A DNA stretch of 38,361 nucleotides, taken from contig CANFQO010000026.1 in NCBI GenBank assembly GCA_947449135.1, positions 1 through 38,361 on the forward strand, given 5' to 3'. Under the pieces are notes generated by a model. That model made no database searches, had not been told where the DNA came from, and worked only from the letters and a program-made list of their open reading frames with translations. The stretch comes from Planctomycetaceae bacterium. GTDB taxonomy: Bacteria; Planctomycetota; Planctomycetia; Pirellulales; UBA1268. Within the stretch, counting starts at the first letter, position 1. Each line of letters begins with the position of its first letter. The translations under genes and the position numbers were made by a program. Below are positions 1-10,349 of the stretch, piece by piece.

Positions 1-6
1 GTTCCC

Positions 7-324
7 GTGGCACGTTCCTGTCAGGTCTGCGGCAAGGGTTTCTCCGTCGGCAACCAGGTCACCATTCGCGGTAAGGCGAAGTACCTCGGCGGCGTCGGCA
101 CCAAGGTCACGGGTATCACCCGTCGGAAATTCAAGCCAAATCTGCAGCGGCTCCGGGTCACTCTCGGCGGCACCAACACTTCCATGCTGGTCTGCACGCA
201 GTGCATCAAGGGTGGCAAGGTTTCAAAACTCGTCCGCCAGAAGCCATTCCGGCTCCCGACCGTCGAGAAGTCGAAGCCCTCTGCTGAGGAAGCGGTGCCG
301 TCCGGCCCGCGTGCCCGGCCCTGA
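7..324 (+). CDS. rpmB: 50S ribosomal protein L28
   Basis: Structural protein of the large ribosomal subunit. The 105-residue product opens with the L28 signature MARSCQVCGKGF and has two CxxC pairs (Cys5/Cys8 and Cys63/Cys66), so it is the zinc-ribbon form of L28. The N-terminal two thirds (TRRKFKPNLQ, then LRVTLGG) match the family well. The last 25 or so residues form a Pro/Lys/Glu-rich tail that makes it longer than the usual 60-80 residues. A GTG start at position 7 is used; the sequence upstream lies outside the window, so the ribosome binding site cannot be judged. The gatCAB genes follow on the same strand after about 100 bases, with no clear terminator between. Confidence 0.96.
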   Translation: MARSCQVCGKGFSVGNQVTIRGKAKYLGGVGTKVTGITRRKFKPNLQRLRVTLGGTNTSMLVCTQCIKGGKVSKLVRQKPFRLPTVEKSKPSAEEAVPSGPRARP

Positions 325-421
325 TCGCGAGCGCGGCCTTCCGGGCCGGACGCAGTGAGATGTGGGCTGCAGAGGTGTAGCCCAGCCCCCGTTGGCAACC
401 ACAGAAGAACCGAGCCTGAGC

Positions 422-739
422 GTGAGCACTTCGCCGCAGACGCTGACAACCAAGGACGTGGCCAAGGTTGGCCTGCTCGCGCGGCTGGCACTCTCCGAAG
501 CCGATCTTGAGCGGATGGCCGGCGAGCTGTCCAAAATCGTCGGCTTCGTGTCGATGCTGGGTGAACTCGACACCGCCGACGTGGCGCCGCTGGCACATCC
601 GCTCGACACGCAAAACGTCTTCCGTGACGACGTGCCGGCCGCTTCGCTCTCCACCGCAGAGGCCTTGCAGTCGGCGCCGCGACACGACGGCGAGTGTTTC
701 CTCGTGCCGGCCGTGCTGGGCGAATCGAGTGCGGCGTAG
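422..739 (+). CDS. gatC: Asp/Glu-tRNA amidotransferase subunit C
   Basis: Small subunit of the GatCAB complex, which converts misacylated Glu-tRNA(Gln) and/or Asp-tRNA(Asn) to the correct amide form in the cytoplasm. It wraps around GatA and stabilises it. The 105-residue product has the GatC pattern: a start helix with DVAKVGLLARLAL, then FVSMLGELD, then the HPLDTQNVFRDD loop that contacts GatA. The GTG at 422 gives normal GatC length. A GTG at 362 in the same frame would add 20 residues (GCRGVAQPP and so on) that do not look like the family. No strong ribosome binding site is visible for either start. gatA follows with its ATG 93 bases downstream. Confidence 0.93.
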   Translation: MSTSPQTLTTKDVAKVGLLARLALSEADLERMAGELSKIVGFVSMLGELDTADVAPLAHPLDTQNVFRDDVPAASLSTAEALQSAPRHDGECFLVPAVLGESSAA

Positions 740-831
740 ACGCTCGCTCTATCCCCGGCGGCGGCTCGTCATCGCTTTCCTGTCATCGTTTGTCGTCACG
801 GCCTACGACGCGTCACCATCGCCCGAGCATC

Positions 832-2366
<1,535 letters not shown>

Positions 2367-2370
<4 letters not shown>

Positions 2371-3863
2371 GCACCAACACCCCCTACACCACGATCATCG
2401 GTCTGGAAGTGCACGTGCAGTTGATGACCCGCACGAAGCTCTTCTGCGGCTGCTCCACGAAGTTCGGTGGCGCACCAAACACGCAGGTCTGCCCGACCTG
2501 CCTCGGCCTGCCCGGCTCGCTGCCGGTGATGAACCGCCAGGCGTTCGACCTCGCCCTGCGGGCGGCACTGGCGCTCGAGTGCACGATCGCCCCGTTCACC
2601 AAGTGGGATCGTAAAAACTACTTCTATCCCGATCTTCCCAAGGGCTATCAGATCAGTCAGTTCGACCTGCCGTTTTCGAGCGATGGGTTCCTGGAGGTGG
2701 TCGACCCGAAGGGGGCCTTCGAGCCGCGTCGCGTGGGCATCGTCCGCGTGCATCTGGAAGAGGACGCCGGAAAGAGCATGCACGACGATGCAGCCGGCAC
2801 GGGCGACACCCGCATCGATCTGAACCGCGCCGGCACGCCGCTGTGCGAGATCGTCACACAGCCCGATCTGCGGAGTCCGCAGGAGGCACGAGCCTGGCTC
2901 AACGAACTGAAGCTCCTGCTCGTCTACCTCGGCGTGAGCGACTGCAACATGCAGGAGGGCAGCCTCCGCGTCGATGCCAACGTGAATCTGCACATTCCTG
3001 TGCCGGCGACCGCCGGGGCTGAGGCCCGTATCGCGAAAACGCCGATCGTCGAAATCAAGAACATGAACAGTTTTCGATCCGTCGAGCGGGCCCTCACCTA
3101 CGAGGCCGCCCGGCAGTGGGAGGAATGGCAGGCGACGAAGGCCGAGATGGGGAAGACTCCGAAACAGACACGCGGCTGGGACGATCCCGCCGGCATCACG
3201 CGTGCCCAACGACACAAGGAGGAGTCGAGCGACTATCGCTACTTCCCCGAGCCCGACCTTGTGCCGGTGACGGTGACCGCAGAGCGGATACAGTCGATCC
3301 GTGGTGGGATGGGCGAACCGCCAGTGTCGCTCCGCAAGACGCTCGCCTCACAGTGGCAGATCTCGGCCTACGACGCCGATGTGCTCGTGAACCAGGGCCG
3401 TGAACTCGTCGACTACTTCGAAGACCTCGCTACCCGCGTGGGCGAGGGGAAGGTGGCGAGCAACTGGATGCAGCAGGACGTGCTCCGCATCCTCAATGAG
3501 ACCAATGGCACGGTATCCGCGTTTCCCGTACGACCGGCGGGCCTCGCCGACCTGATCGGCCGCGTGAAGAAGGGCGACTTCGATACCAGCCGGGCCCGTG
3601 AAATTTTTGCCGAGATGGTGACCAGCGGCCGTCCAGTCGATGACGTCGTGGCGGGCATGGGCATCTCCGCAGTCAGCGACGACGACGTGATCGCCCTCTG
3701 TCGCGAACTGCTGGCCGCCAATCCGAAGATCGTGGCAGACGTGAAGAGCGGCAAGGAGCAGGCCGCCGCCGGACTGATCGGGCAGGCGAAGAAGAAAAAC
3801 GCCAACGTCAATCCGGGGAAGGTGCGGGCCATCTGCCTCGATCTGATCCGCGAGATGGGGTGA
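2367..3863 (+). CDS. gatB: Asp/Glu-tRNA amidotransferase subunit B
   Basis: tRNA-binding and kinase subunit of GatCAB: it phosphorylates the misacylated Glu or Asp and completes amidation with ammonia from GatA. The 498-residue product has the GatB opening GLEVHVQL followed by the zinc-site cysteines (CGCS and CPTCLG). It also has the KNYFYPDLPKGYQISQ block, the EIKNMNSFRSVERAL block, and the DYRYFPEPDL motif of the cradle domain. The C-terminus is the helical YqeY-like tail (ARAWIN-like helices, then KVRAICLDLIREMG). The start ATG overlaps the gatA stop by four bases (ATGA). The complete gatC-gatA-gatB set shows that this organism uses the indirect route for Gln-tRNA and/or Asn-tRNA. Confidence 0.97.
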
Positions 3864-3934
3864 AAGCCCGGGCAAATGCCCCAAACCGCCGCAAACCTCC
3901 CCAGAGAGAGGGCCGGAGAGCAGGGTCCCGCGCC

Positions 3935-4750
3935 ATGACTCGCGTCGTCACGCTCACCACCGACTTCGGCTCTGGCAGCGGCTACGTCGCCGAACTGAAG
4001 GGCCGACTTCTCCAGGCCGCGACTCCATTCACGCTCGTTGACATCTCGCACGACGTGCCGCCCCACGACATCCGTGCCGCTGCGTGGCTCGTGGGTCAGA
4101 GCTGCCCCGCGTTTCCCTCCGGCACGCTCCACATCGTCGTCGTCGATCCCGGCGTTGGCACGCAGCGACAGCTCATCTGGGCCAGACTCGGCAGGCAAGG
4201 AGCCCATCCCAGCCACGATCAGGATTTTCTCTGCCCCGACAACGGCGTGCTCACGCTGGCCTTGGAGCGGCTTTCACTGATCGCAGCACGCAGTCTCCGC
4301 GTGCCGCCCAATGCCGCGGCGACGTTTCATGGCCGCGACGTTCTCGCGCCCGTGGCTGTCGAAGTGCTCGATGGAATGGATCCTGAGTCGCTGGGCGACC
4401 CGCTCGACCAACTCACCAGAATCCGTTGGCCCTGCCCCAAGGAGACGCCCAGTGGCGTGCAGGGTGAAGTGATCCACGTCGACGCCTTCGGCAATCTGGT
4501 GACAAGTCTCCCGGTCACGCTGCTGCCGCGACTCCAAGCGGCCGGCCGGCTCCGCGTAGGCCCGCACGAGATCAGCACCATCGTCCGGACCTATGGCGAC
4601 GCTGTTCCAGGCACGACCGTGGCGCTCGCCGGCTCGCAGGGCTTCATCGAGGCGGCCGTCGTGGAGGGCCGGGCCGCCGAGCGGCTCAACGCCCAGATCG
4701 GCACGCCCGTGGCGATCGAAGCACCGGCTTCGGAGTCCAGGCCGTCGTAA
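3935..4750 (+). CDS. SAM hydrolase (adenosine-forming), DUF62 family
   Basis: Predicted S-adenosyl-L-methionine hydroxide adenosyltransferase, which splits SAM into adenosine and methionine using water; it is related to the SAM-dependent chlorinase and fluorinase. The 271-residue product begins with the family pattern VVTLTTDFG and continues with DISHDVPPHD and VVVDPGVGT. The expected Asp-Arg-His triad is present: Asp71 and Arg78 (DPGVGTQR, the usual seven-residue spacing) and His132 (FHGRD). The C-terminal beta-domain has VDAFGNLVTS. The ATG at 3935 gives normal family length; an in-frame GTG at 3860 overlapping the gatB stop would add 25 basic residues unlike the family. The physiological role of this family is unsettled. 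It is probably co-transcribed with gatCAB. Confidence 0.9.
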   Translation: MTRVVTLTTDFGSGSGYVAELKGRLLQAATPFTLVDISHDVPPHDIRAAAWLVGQSCPAFPSGTLHIVVVDPGVGTQRQLIWARLGRQGAHPSHDQDFLCPDNGVLTLALERLSLIAARSLRVPPNAAATFHGRDVLAPVAVEVLDGMDPESLGDPLDQLTRIRWPCPKETPSGVQGEVIHVDAFGNLVTSLPVTLLPRLQAAGRLRVGPHEISTIVRTYGDAVPGTTVALAGSQGFIEAAVVEGRAAERLNAQIGTPVAIEAPASESRPS

Positions 4751-4834
4751 AAACGCCTCGCACGCCTTCGCAGTCTTAGAGCGCATCTTAGACAGCTGTA
4801 GCGACGACTTGATACACCTGAAAAGGTAGGCGAG

Positions 4835-4901
4835 GGGGTCGGCGGAAGCTCGAGGAGCGTTGGGCCGCCGCGGCCCCCGCGACGAGACTTTTGCCGACCC
4901 C
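4835..4901. other. Branched inverted-repeat element between convergent genes
   Basis: A perfect 9-base stem (4835-4843 with 4893-4901, GGGGTCGGC/GCCGACCCC) encloses two small hairpins: GCTC-GAG-GAGC at 4848-4858 and GGGCCG-CCG-CGGCCC at 4862-4876. The result is a three-way junction on paper. It lies between the SAM hydrolase (+) and the PDZ gene (-), so it may act as a bidirectional terminator, but neither side has a clean U-tract. The rest of the 183-base gap shows nothing. Confidence 0.4.
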
Positions 4902-4933
4902 GAAGCCGGTGCTACACCTAAGTCAGATGCGTT

Positions 4934-6022
4934 CTAACGTGGCTGCTGTTGTTGCTGCAACTGCTGCACGAACGGCAGCCGCACGCCCTGCGCGCGATCG
5001 TAGCGAGCCTGCAGATCAGCGAGTTGCGCGGGCGTCGGCGGAACGCCATACAGCTGACGGAACACGTCGGTGACGTAGAGGTCCCGATTCGACCGCTGCC
5101 GTTCGAAATATTCCGAACTGCTTAGAATGCCGGCCTGCACGTCGGCGAGCGACTTTCCCTGCTGGAGATCGGCCAGCCAGACCTCGGTCTCGTAGGGCCG
5201 CGGCGGGCGTCCGAGATAGGTCTGGATCCACTGCTGAATCTGGGCACTGGGCACCACGGCCGTCGGTGCCGGCGCGGCCTGCCCCGCCAACGTGAGATCG
5301 ACCCGCTGCTCACGGTCGAGCGATGCGAGAGTGACCGGCGAGGTGGTCTGCAAGAGCACGTGGCCAGCATCCTCCACCCGGGCGTCGACCGCATAGCGAT
5401 GCGCGGGCGTCGGCGCTGGCGGATCGAGCCGATACGACACCGGAAATCCACGCGCCACGGGAAGCTGACCTTGCGTGAGCGCCACATCCCGCCACTGCGG
5501 CTCGGTGACGTCGAGAAGCCGTACGGTGATCACCGAGGTCGGAGGCACCTGCAGGCCCTGAGGGGCATTGAGCACGCCGTTGATGGCACGCGATGCCGTG
5601 CCGAATTGCGCGGGCAAGGAAACCAGGCCACCGGTACGTCCATTGCGAACGAGGAGCGGCACGCGGCCTGCCGAGTCCACGCGCCGTGCCAGTTCGTCGC
5701 CTACGTCGTAGAGCCGGTCGCCCACCATGCCGACCTGATAGCCCGCCACGTTGACGATTGTGTCGCCCGCCTGCAGGCCGGACGCCTGTGCCACCGACCC
5801 GGGATTCACGCTGACCACCTCGACGCCAGTGGCCGTATTTTGCGCCATGATGCCGAGCGGCAGCGTCGCGGGGCGGGCACTCGGCACGGCACTCGCGGCG
5901 ACGGTATCCCGCACTCTCGCATCCTGTGCCACCGACATCCCCGGGGCGAGAAACAAACCGGCCAGAGCAACGGATGACAACGATGCCATCGGACGGAAGG
6001 CAGCGAATTGCAAGCATTTCAT
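4934..6022 (-). CDS. Exported PDZ protein with YscW-like and DUF4214-like regions
   Basis: An exported protein of about 362 residues with an unusual domain order. Residues 1-33 look like a signal peptide ending near SVAQDA. A PDZ domain follows (residues about 50-130, with LGIMAQNTATGVEVVSV and GLQAGDTIVNVAG). Next is a segment resembling the YbaY/YscW lipoprotein family (ITVRLLDVTEPQWRD, FPVSYRLDP, RYAVDARVEDAGHVLL). The C-terminus has two units like the DUF4214 repeat (TYLGRPPRPYETEVWLADL with SSEYFERQ, then RQLYGVPPTPAQLADLQ) and ends in a Gln tract. Starts at 6046 or 6097 are also open; 6022 best fits a signal peptide. It is the last gene of the channel cluster; the gap to the PstS-like gene is about 100 bases. 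The function is not known. Confidence 0.75.
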   Translation of the reverse strand: MKCLQFAAFRPMASLSSVALAGLFLAPGMSVAQDARVRDTVAASAVPSARPATLPLGIMAQNTATGVEVVSVNPGSVAQASGLQAGDTIVNVAGYQVGMVGDRLYDVGDELARRVDSAGRVPLLVRNGRTGGLVSLPAQFGTASRAINGVLNAPQGLQVPPTSVITVRLLDVTEPQWRDVALTQGQLPVARGFPVSYRLDPPAPTPAHRYAVDARVEDAGHVLLQTTSPVTLASLDREQRVDLTLAGQAAPAPTAVVPSAQIQQWIQTYLGRPPRPYETEVWLADLQQGKSLADVQAGILSSSEYFERQRSNRDLYVTDVFRQLYGVPPTPAQLADLQARYDRAQGVRLPFVQQLQQQQQPR

Positions 6023-6122
6023 GATGGTGCTGATGATCCAATTCATGCGCGGAAATCTGTTCACGAACCCCGACAACGCAGCTGACACACGCGGCACACT
6101 CGCCGCTCACACCGAATGAGCA

Positions 6123-7166
6123 CTACCTCGCCATGGACCAGCCGAGCAGTTCCTTCTGGGCATGGATTTCGCCGCGAGTGAGCGGCAGGAGGGCATCCTT
6201 GGCCACATCGAGCTGGCCAGAATAGCTCAGCACATACTCCATGAATTGACGCACCTGCGGCAGCATGGAGCCTTCTTTCGGCACGGCCACTGCCAGAAAC
6301 AGCGGCCGGCAATCGGGAGTACGATCCGAGCCCACGACGGCGTCGGCCAGCGGCGCCGCATTGGCTGGGATCACCAGAGGCAGCCGCTTCACGCCCGGCC
6401 AATGAGCATGTTCATCGCCCACCAACCCCAGACCTCCACGATCGGCTGCGATCGCTTCAGCGAGTTCGGCCTCGGTCTTGTGTTCGGCGATCGCGAGCTG
6501 ACACGACGTCGCTCCGGTCAGCAGCCGGTCCATGTGCCAGCGCGTTCCCGATCCCAGCCCCCGGCCATGCACGCGAATGGGCACATCCTTCCACTCGGCA
6601 CTTCCGTTGAGGCGATCCCAGTGGGTCGCCGCCAGAGCCTCGGTGGTGGCAGCGTTGTCCTTCGAGGCCGGCCGCAGGATTCCGGTCTCGGGCGACCAGA
6701 GCAACTCAGTGACCGGATTAGCAGGGTGCACAATCCAGACGAGACGGTCGAATGCCGCGACCACGACGACCAGTCGCTTGTTGCTCTTCTGTTCCCACGC
6801 AGCCTTCTCGGCATCAGTCACCGGTCGGCTCATGAGGGCGATGTCGGCCGTGCCATCGACGAGCGACTGCCAGCCGGCCTCTGAACTGTTGCTGGCGACG
6901 GAGCACTCTGCCTGGGGATGTATTTTCACGAAACCATAGGCCCACTGCGCCGCCGCCTGCTGGAGCGTCGAGGAACCAGCCAGTCGGATTGTCCCCTGCG
7001 TGCCGGCCTTGGGTTGGTAGGTCATGGAGGCGAGGTCGGCCAAGGGGTTTGCCGACGACGACGATGGGGAATCGACTGCCGGCTCCTGGGCGACGGCCAG
7101 TCCGCCACCTGCTGCGAGCAGCCATACGACCATTGGAAAAAGACGACGAAAAACTGTGTGCATCAT
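6123..7166 (-). CDS. PstS-like periplasmic substrate-binding protein
   Basis: A 347-residue exported protein of the phosphate-binding (PBP-like) superfamily. Residues 1-27 form a signal peptide (hydrophobic VVWLLAAGGGLAVAQ). A Ser-rich linker follows, then the PstS-type opening IRLAGSSTLQQ at residues 60-70, with a Ser-Ser-Thr where PstS contacts phosphate. NSSEAGWQSLVDGTADIALMSR is the second typical block, and HGRGLGSGTR resembles the hinge-side ligand loop. No PstC, PstA or PstB partner lies nearby, so it is unlikely to be an uptake component here; its neighbours are channel and ExbD-like genes. The start is the first of two adjacent ATGs, preceded by AGGGAG. The ligand is unknown; phosphate is only a guess from the fold. 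Confidence 0.8.
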   Translation of the reverse strand: MMHTVFRRLFPMVVWLLAAGGGLAVAQEPAVDSPSSSSANPLADLASMTYQPKAGTQGTIRLAGSSTLQQAAAQWAYGFVKIHPQAECSVASNSSEAGWQSLVDGTADIALMSRPVTDAEKAAWEQKSNKRLVVVVAAFDRLVWIVHPANPVTELLWSPETGILRPASKDNAATTEALAATHWDRLNGSAEWKDVPIRVHGRGLGSGTRWHMDRLLTGATSCQLAIAEHKTEAELAEAIAADRGGLGLVGDEHAHWPGVKRLPLVIPANAAPLADAVVGSDRTPDCRPLFLAVAVPKEGSMLPQVRQFMEYVLSYSGQLDVAKDALLPLTRGEIHAQKELLGWSMAR

Positions 7167-7254
7167 GCGGAGGATCTCCCTTGGTGGGGGAGCTTACGGG
7201 ATCGCTCCGCAGTCCGTGAAGCTCACTTTCCGAGGCGGATTTCCGCCGCGGGCT

Positions 7255-8253
7255 TCACTGCACGACAGACTTGCTGCCTTCCGTGGAGCCGCCGATAGGG
7301 GCCCCCTCCGGCATCGGCCGACAGGCCGTGGGAATGCCCAGCCGATGCATGTCTTCCCGGACGGTGCGGTAGACGTCGAAGCTGTCGGGATAGCACCAGA
7401 GCGTCACCGTCGTCTCGGGCGTCACTGCCGAGAGCACCTGCCGAAACCGCGACCGGGGTGAGAGAGCCTCCTCGGTGGTCTCGCCATTGCCCATACCGAC
7501 CGGCCGCACCACCCACTCGCGAGACCGGATCAGGACCTGCCCTCGCGACTGATCCACCTTCGCCTCGATCACGTAGTCGAGCGAAAATCCCTGCACGGGA
7601 CCGACCGATTCGATCCGCGACGCCAATTCCGCAATGGAGCCGGAATGCCGCCGCGTCTGCGACTTCGCCAGTTCGAAGAGCTCCTCGATCGGAATGAATG
7701 CGATCCGGCCCTCACCCAGACGGAAATGGATCTCCTCCCCATTGACAGTGCGGCCGACCGGCGTGGGATAGGCCAGCACTTCCTTCGTCGTGGCCGGCAG
7801 ATGGGCCAGCCCTTCAGCCTCGAGCGTGCAGTGCTCGATCTCCGTCTCGAGTTCCTTGCGCCGCGCCGCAGCCTCAGCGGCCTTGACCTTCACGGCGTCG
7901 GTTTCTTGCTTGCGTCGGTCGATCTCCAGAGTGGCCGCCGACACCGCCGTGGCGAGTTGCAGCCGCGCCTCCCCAGCAAATGCGGCGGCTGTCGCGACCG
8001 TGCGGCCCTGTGCCGCCAGTTCCTCGACCTCGCTCTCGGCCAGCGCGACCTTCTGATCCAAAACGTCCACTTCCTGCTCGAGCGCGGCGACGCGGTCGCT
8101 CTGGACCGGCATCGCATTCTGAATCACCTGCCGTGCCCGACCGCCCACCAACATGACGAGAATAATGAGGATGCCGACGATGTTCGTGACCACGTCAAGG
8201 AACGAATCCTGACCGGCGGAGCTTATATCTTCTGGCTTGGGTCGAGGCATCAC
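7255..8253 (-). CDS. ExbD/TolR/MotB-like protein, small partner with membrane Asp
   Basis: A 332-residue protein with one N-terminal membrane helix (residues about 18-36, FLDVVTNIVGILIILVML). Its layout matches the ExbD/TolR/MotB type, including an aspartate (Asp20) at the start of the helix, where these families have the proton-carrying Asp. A long coiled coil follows (about 45-140, heptads such as ALEQEVDVLDQKVALAESE). A mixed alpha/beta domain of unknown type fills residues 160-320 (FRLGEGRIAFIPIEELFEL, TVTLWCYPDSFDVYRTVRED). There is no OmpA-like peptidoglycan-binding domain. It starts 15 bases after the stop of the larger ExbD-like gene and is probably part of the same operon. It presumably pairs with the MotA/ExbB-like channel at 10346-11659 and its larger partner in the inner membrane. 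Confidence 0.72.
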   Translation of the reverse strand: MMPRPKPEDISSAGQDSFLDVVTNIVGILIILVMLVGGRARQVIQNAMPVQSDRVAALEQEVDVLDQKVALAESEVEELAAQGRTVATAAAFAGEARLQLATAVSAATLEIDRRKQETDAVKVKAAEAAARRKELETEIEHCTLEAEGLAHLPATTKEVLAYPTPVGRTVNGEEIHFRLGEGRIAFIPIEELFELAKSQTRRHSGSIAELASRIESVGPVQGFSLDYVIEAKVDQSRGQVLIRSREWVVRPVGMGNGETTEEALSPRSRFRQVLSAVTPETTVTLWCYPDSFDVYRTVREDMHRLGIPTACRPMPEGAPIGGSTEGSKSVVQ

Positions 8254-8267
8254 TCACACTCCACGGT

Positions 8268-10349
8268 TCAACGGGCCGGCACGACGGCAGTAGTCCGGTT
8301 GATGGGGGGCAGGGGGCGGATCTGGTCACGTCTGTCGCCGGACCGCGTATCGATACCACTCTCGGCGAGCAGACGCTCAAGATCCTCACGACGCGAGCGG
8401 CCGTCGGCGGTTTCAGAGAGGACCAGTTCCGGCTTCCAATACATCCGATCGCCAGCAATGCCCCACCGCTCCACCCGCGTATGAACGGTGGCGACGAGCG
8501 GATCAATCGCGTCGGCTGTGTCCCCGGTCACCGGGAGACGGGTTTCCACTCGGCGGCCCGAGTCGTCGAGGAAGCGCAATTCGTGCAGCGAGCATTCCAC
8601 GCGAATCGGCCGGGTGAGCGGAATCGGTCGGTCTTGCGTGGCGAGGCTTGCCCAGTTCTTGCCGCGAGACTGAGCCATCGATGCCGACGCTCCCGCCTGT
8701 CCGCCAGCCTGTCCGCCAGCAGCGCCACCAGCCTGACCGCCAGCCTTCGCGAGCCCGGGCATCGCCGGTCCGCTGCCGCCGCCTGCCGAGCCACCGCCCT
8801 GTTGATCGGTGCCGCCGCTTGAGCCTCCTGCGGAAGAGCCACTGCCTCTCGCGGAAGAGCCGCCAGCCACAGAGGAGCCACCAGCACCTTCGCCACTGAC
8901 TCCGCTGGCGGGCCCACTGCCGCCACTCGTCGCGTTGCTGCCAGCCGCAGCCGATGATCCCGTTGCAGCCTGGCCACCGGCGCCATTCGGGCCACCAGTC
9001 GTTCCCGGGCCGCCCGTTCCGAACGTTGATGTGCCACTGTATCGATCACCGGCGGCTCCCCCGACTGCTCCTCGACCACCAGCCCCGAACCGGCCGCCGT
9101 CGGTCCCGCCAGCGCCACCACCCAGAATGACGTCGCCGCCCGTGCCGTATCCGTCGCCCGCACCGGTCGAGTCGACGGCACCCCCTGAGGCATCGGTCCG
9201 GGCCGCGCCACCCTGGGCGGCACCATTGCCCCCTCCTGCCGCCCATGTACCTCGGCCCTGGCCGCTGCCGCTTGCGTCGCCCGAGCCGTCGCCCGAACCC
9301 CCTTGGCCGCCCCCAGCGCCCGCCTGTTGTCCGTTTTTCCAGTCCCACCGCGACTGGTCGCCGAGCACGCTCGGCCCGCCATCGGCGACGACCCCACCGC
9401 GGGTTGGCGCTGCCCTGTATTGCTGCGGTGGCCGCACCGGCCGCGCCGGACGCACCTCCGCCAGCCACGCCAGTCGTGCTCGCGATTCCTCGATCGCTCG
9501 CTTCTCCACCTGGGCCAGCATTGGGTCGGACGGCGGAAACGTGAGCGTCCAATCCTCATCGATGAGCTGGTAGCCAAACTCGCTGCCCCACGACTGGATC
9601 GCCTCGCGAGCCGCGTAGTAGGCCATCACCCCCGACGGCCGCACGAGCAGAAGCGGATAGGGCTGCGCCGCCGGGTCATTCGTGCCCCCTTGCGCAGCAA
9701 CGATATGCTCGCGAGCCGCCCGCAGCGCACTGGCAAGCGGGTTACCAGGTCCCGGCGGACCTTCGAAATCTCCCGGACTCAGCCGAATGCCCTCCGGTTG
9801 CAGGAAGACGCCGTCGCCGCAGCATTCGATATAGAGCGGCCGACGGTGCGTGCCATGGCGTCCCTCATAGGGCACGACGGCGTAGGCCGGTGGCTTCGTG
9901 TCGCGGCCTTCACGGGCCTTGTCGAGCGACTCCCGCGTACTTTTGAGCCGCTCTTCCAGACTGCGGAGTGTGTCATCGTCGACCGCCACCGCTCCGGTTT
10001 CGGAGGCCAGCGCCGCCGCAGTCCGCTCCAGCTTCGCGAGTTCATCCTGCAGATGACGGGTGTTTTCCTCGATGCCCGCCAGCTGCATCCGCGCGTTGGC
10101 GAGCTCCTCGGCCGTCCGCTCACGCACGCCCGCCAGCTGATCACGCCGCCACATGAGGCTGTCGCGCGCGATCTCCAGTTCTGCGGAGAGCTCCTCGCTC
10201 TCTTGATCGAGCTTGGCCGCCTCATTCTGTTTCACGGACCGGCTGAAGAGCACCAGCACGACCAGCAGCGCCCCCATCGTGCACAACAGCACGGCGAGAA
10301 ACGGAAACAGTGAAATCGTCGGCCCCGCGACGGCTAGTTTGCGGCTCAT
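8268..10349 (-). CDS. Large ExbD-like protein with Gly-rich linker, lacking the membrane Asp
   Basis: A 693-residue protein with one N-terminal membrane helix (residues about 12-35). The helix begins SLFPFLAVLLC, which aligns with the TolR/ExbD pattern PFIDVLL, but the protonatable Asp position is Ala19. A coiled coil fills residues 40-140. A folded region follows (about 150-300, with PLYIECCGDGVF and WGSEFGYQLID). Residues 340-563 are an extreme Gly/Ser/Ala low-complexity stretch. A C-terminal domain (575-690) ends in a segment (WKPELVLSETADGRSRRED) that resembles the C-terminus of the small ExbD-like partner. Its ATG overlaps the stop of the channel gene as ATGA, so the two are translationally coupled. 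No peptidoglycan-binding domain is visible. The function is unknown; a role as a second, non-protonatable stator subunit is inferred. Confidence 0.72.
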   Translation of the reverse strand: MSRKLAVAGPTISLFPFLAVLLCTMGALLVVLVLFSRSVKQNEAAKLDQESEELSAELEIARDSLMWRRDQLAGVRERTAEELANARMQLAGIEENTRHLQDELAKLERTAAALASETGAVAVDDDTLRSLEERLKSTRESLDKAREGRDTKPPAYAVVPYEGRHGTHRRPLYIECCGDGVFLQPEGIRLSPGDFEGPPGPGNPLASALRAAREHIVAAQGGTNDPAAQPYPLLLVRPSGVMAYYAAREAIQSWGSEFGYQLIDEDWTLTFPPSDPMLAQVEKRAIEESRARLAWLAEVRPARPVRPPQQYRAAPTRGGVVADGGPSVLGDQSRWDWKNGQQAGAGGGQGGSGDGSGDASGSGQGRGTWAAGGGNGAAQGGAARTDASGGAVDSTGAGDGYGTGGDVILGGGAGGTDGGRFGAGGRGAVGGAAGDRYSGTSTFGTGGPGTTGGPNGAGGQAATGSSAAAGSNATSGGSGPASGVSGEGAGGSSVAGGSSARGSGSSAGGSSGGTDQQGGGSAGGGSGPAMPGLAKAGGQAGGAAGGQAGGQAGASASMAQSRGKNWASLATQDRPIPLTRPIRVECSLHELRFLDDSGRRVETRLPVTGDTADAIDPLVATVHTRVERWGIAGDRMYWKPELVLSETADGRSRREDLERLLAESGIDTRSGDRRDQIRPLPPINRTTAVVPAR

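Noticed and set aside
6123-7166. Phosphate uptake (Pst) operon
   Set aside because: Only a PstS-like binding protein is present; no permease, ATPase or PhoU gene lies beside it.
8809-9573. Pro-rich plus-strand open frame
   Set aside because: It is the complement of the Gly-rich linker of the large ExbD-like gene; Gly codons read as Pro on the other strand.
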